A DNA stretch of 7,154 nt. It comes from an uncultured Flavobacteriales bacterium. GTDB taxonomy: Bacteria > Bacteroidota > Bacteroidia > Flavobacteriales_D > Crocinitomicaceae. The stretch is from positions 1 to 7,154 of the forward strand of contig CAJWCX010000053.1 in NCBI GenBank assembly GCA_913031405.1, written 5' to 3'. Made by a program: the position numbers and the translations under genes. Position 1 is the stretch's first letter, and each line of letters opens with the position of its first letter. The notes below the pieces were generated by a model. It had not been told where the DNA came from. It saw nothing but the letters and a program-made list of their open reading frames with translations, and made no database searches. Below are positions 6,534 to 7,154 of the stretch, in pieces.

Positions 6534-7154
6534 TTACCTCTTAAACCAAGAAGTAAATTTTGCATTGGTAATGTCCAGAGACTCTTCAAGATTTGTTTGC
6601 GGATTAATCCTCCAAACCTTGCAAGTGAAATCACATGAAAAAATGGAATAATCCCCAGTATTGTCAGATGCCTGCTCTTTAACCTGGAAATTAGCCTCTT
6701 GGCCTGGATCGGTTTCCCTTGAAAGCCATGTAACTCCATTATTATCGGTGTATTCAACTTCGATGCCATTTGCGCCTAAATCAGAAAATGAAATTGGAAT
6801 TCCAGAATTGTTTGTGTGCCAGTCATTAAACATAGTAACAGTTGGTTGCGAATTTGCAGAAGCATCCCAATCTAATGTACCAAATTTGATTTGAACTGCT
6901 TGAGGATTATAAAAGGAGCTGATTTTAGTTCCATAAGTCTTAAAGGACAATGCTGGTGACGGATTGATATCCTCAGAATTCATCACTTGTGCTTTATATC
7001 CTTCAACATTTTGAGTGAATTCGACCTGTGTACCATTAACAAATCCAATAAAGCTGCAATTTAAATCAACCGTATTTACTGGGGGCGGGATGACTTCGTG
7101 CTCAATACAAGATCAAACAAGAAGACCCAAAATCAATAGAAACGAAAATATGTT
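6534..7154 (-). pseudogene. Lipoprotein gene of unknown function, interrupted by TGA in the signal peptide, 5' end outside the window
   Basis: Reading the minus strand in the frame that ends at 6534, the window edge begins with NIFSFLLILGLLV, then a TGA (7115-7113), then SCIEHEVIPPP. Across the stop this is a typical Bacteroidota lipoprotein signal peptide and lipobox, with the stop at the -2 position relative to the cysteine (7109-7107). After it 191 residues run open to the TAA at 6536-6534 with no frameshift. The mature part is proline-linked, then beta-rich and acidic, with FSCDFTCKVW and a final LDITNAKFTSWFKR; I do not recognise a named family. The first usable downstream starts are GTG at 6986 or ATG at 6983, which would give a 149-150 residue product without a signal and without about 40 residues of the mature N-terminus. 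Either the gene is freshly inactivated or the base is an error. The true start codon should lie just beyond 7154. Confidence 0.6.
7113..7115 (-). other. In-frame TGA at the lipobox of the lipoprotein gene
   Basis: The codon lies between Val (GTT, 7118-7116) and Ser (TCT, 7112-7110), immediately before the lipobox cysteine TGT (7109-7107). Hydrophobic signal-peptide coding continues upstream in the same frame and mature lipoprotein coding continues downstream. One base change from TTA (Leu), TCA (Ser) or GGA (Gly) would explain it, and each of these would fit a lipobox. Confidence 0.75.

Noticed and set aside
6534..6986. A normal 150-residue gene starting at GTG 6986
   Set aside because: The same frame continues upstream through a recognisable lipobox and signal peptide, broken only by the TGA at 7115-7113. 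A start at 6986 would discard about 40 residues of evident coding sequence.
7113..7115. TGA read as selenocysteine or tryptophan
   Set aside because: A signal peptide is not a plausible place for selenocysteine, I see no obvious selenocysteine insertion hairpin just downstream, and TGA serves as the stop of the peroxidase gene at 762-760.

Overview
The window looks like a piece of a Bacteroidota chromosome, most probably from a flavobacterium-like lineage. This is inferred from AT-rich DNA, lipoproteins with an SC lipobox followed by lysines, a GCTD...DDGSC calcium-loop-like motif after one lipobox, start codons without clear Shine-Dalgarno sequences, and the types of protein present. There is no sign of a plasmid, phage, insertion sequence, CRISPR array, rRNA or tRNA. 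No gene-free stretch exceeds about 70 bases.

Left block (1-2631, all minus strand): three genes packed 2-3 nt apart and read right to left. An MbnP-family lipoprotein comes first, then a lipoprotein di-heme cytochrome c peroxidase of the MauG/MbnH/CcpA family, then the first 252 codons of a conserved protein of unknown function that runs off the left edge. MbnP and MbnH are known as a pair in which the di-heme enzyme oxidises a tryptophan of its partner to kynurenine and so creates a copper site. The sequence shows an MbnP-type MHWGWNPGY motif next to a gene with two CxxCH heme sites. I see no methanobactin biosynthesis genes here, so this is a stand-alone pair.

Middle (2697-5843, plus strand): one large gene for an AddA/RecB-type UvrD-family helicase with a C-terminal PD-(D/E)xK nuclease domain, a double-strand-break end-resection enzyme. 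It is transcribed away from the MbnP gene across a 65-nt gap that must hold both start regions. No addB-like gene is visible next to it.

Right block (5845-7154, minus strand): a 223-residue protein resembling the C-terminal glutaminase-like domain of CTP synthase, but without the catalytic cysteine. It lies 17 nt downstream of a lipoprotein gene whose signal peptide is interrupted at the lipobox by an in-frame TGA. The helicase gene and the glutaminase-like gene converge with a single nucleotide between their stop codons.

The points most worth following are the MbnP/MbnH-like pair with its tightly coupled third gene, the degenerate glutaminase-like protein, and the TGA inside an otherwise intact lipoprotein gene.
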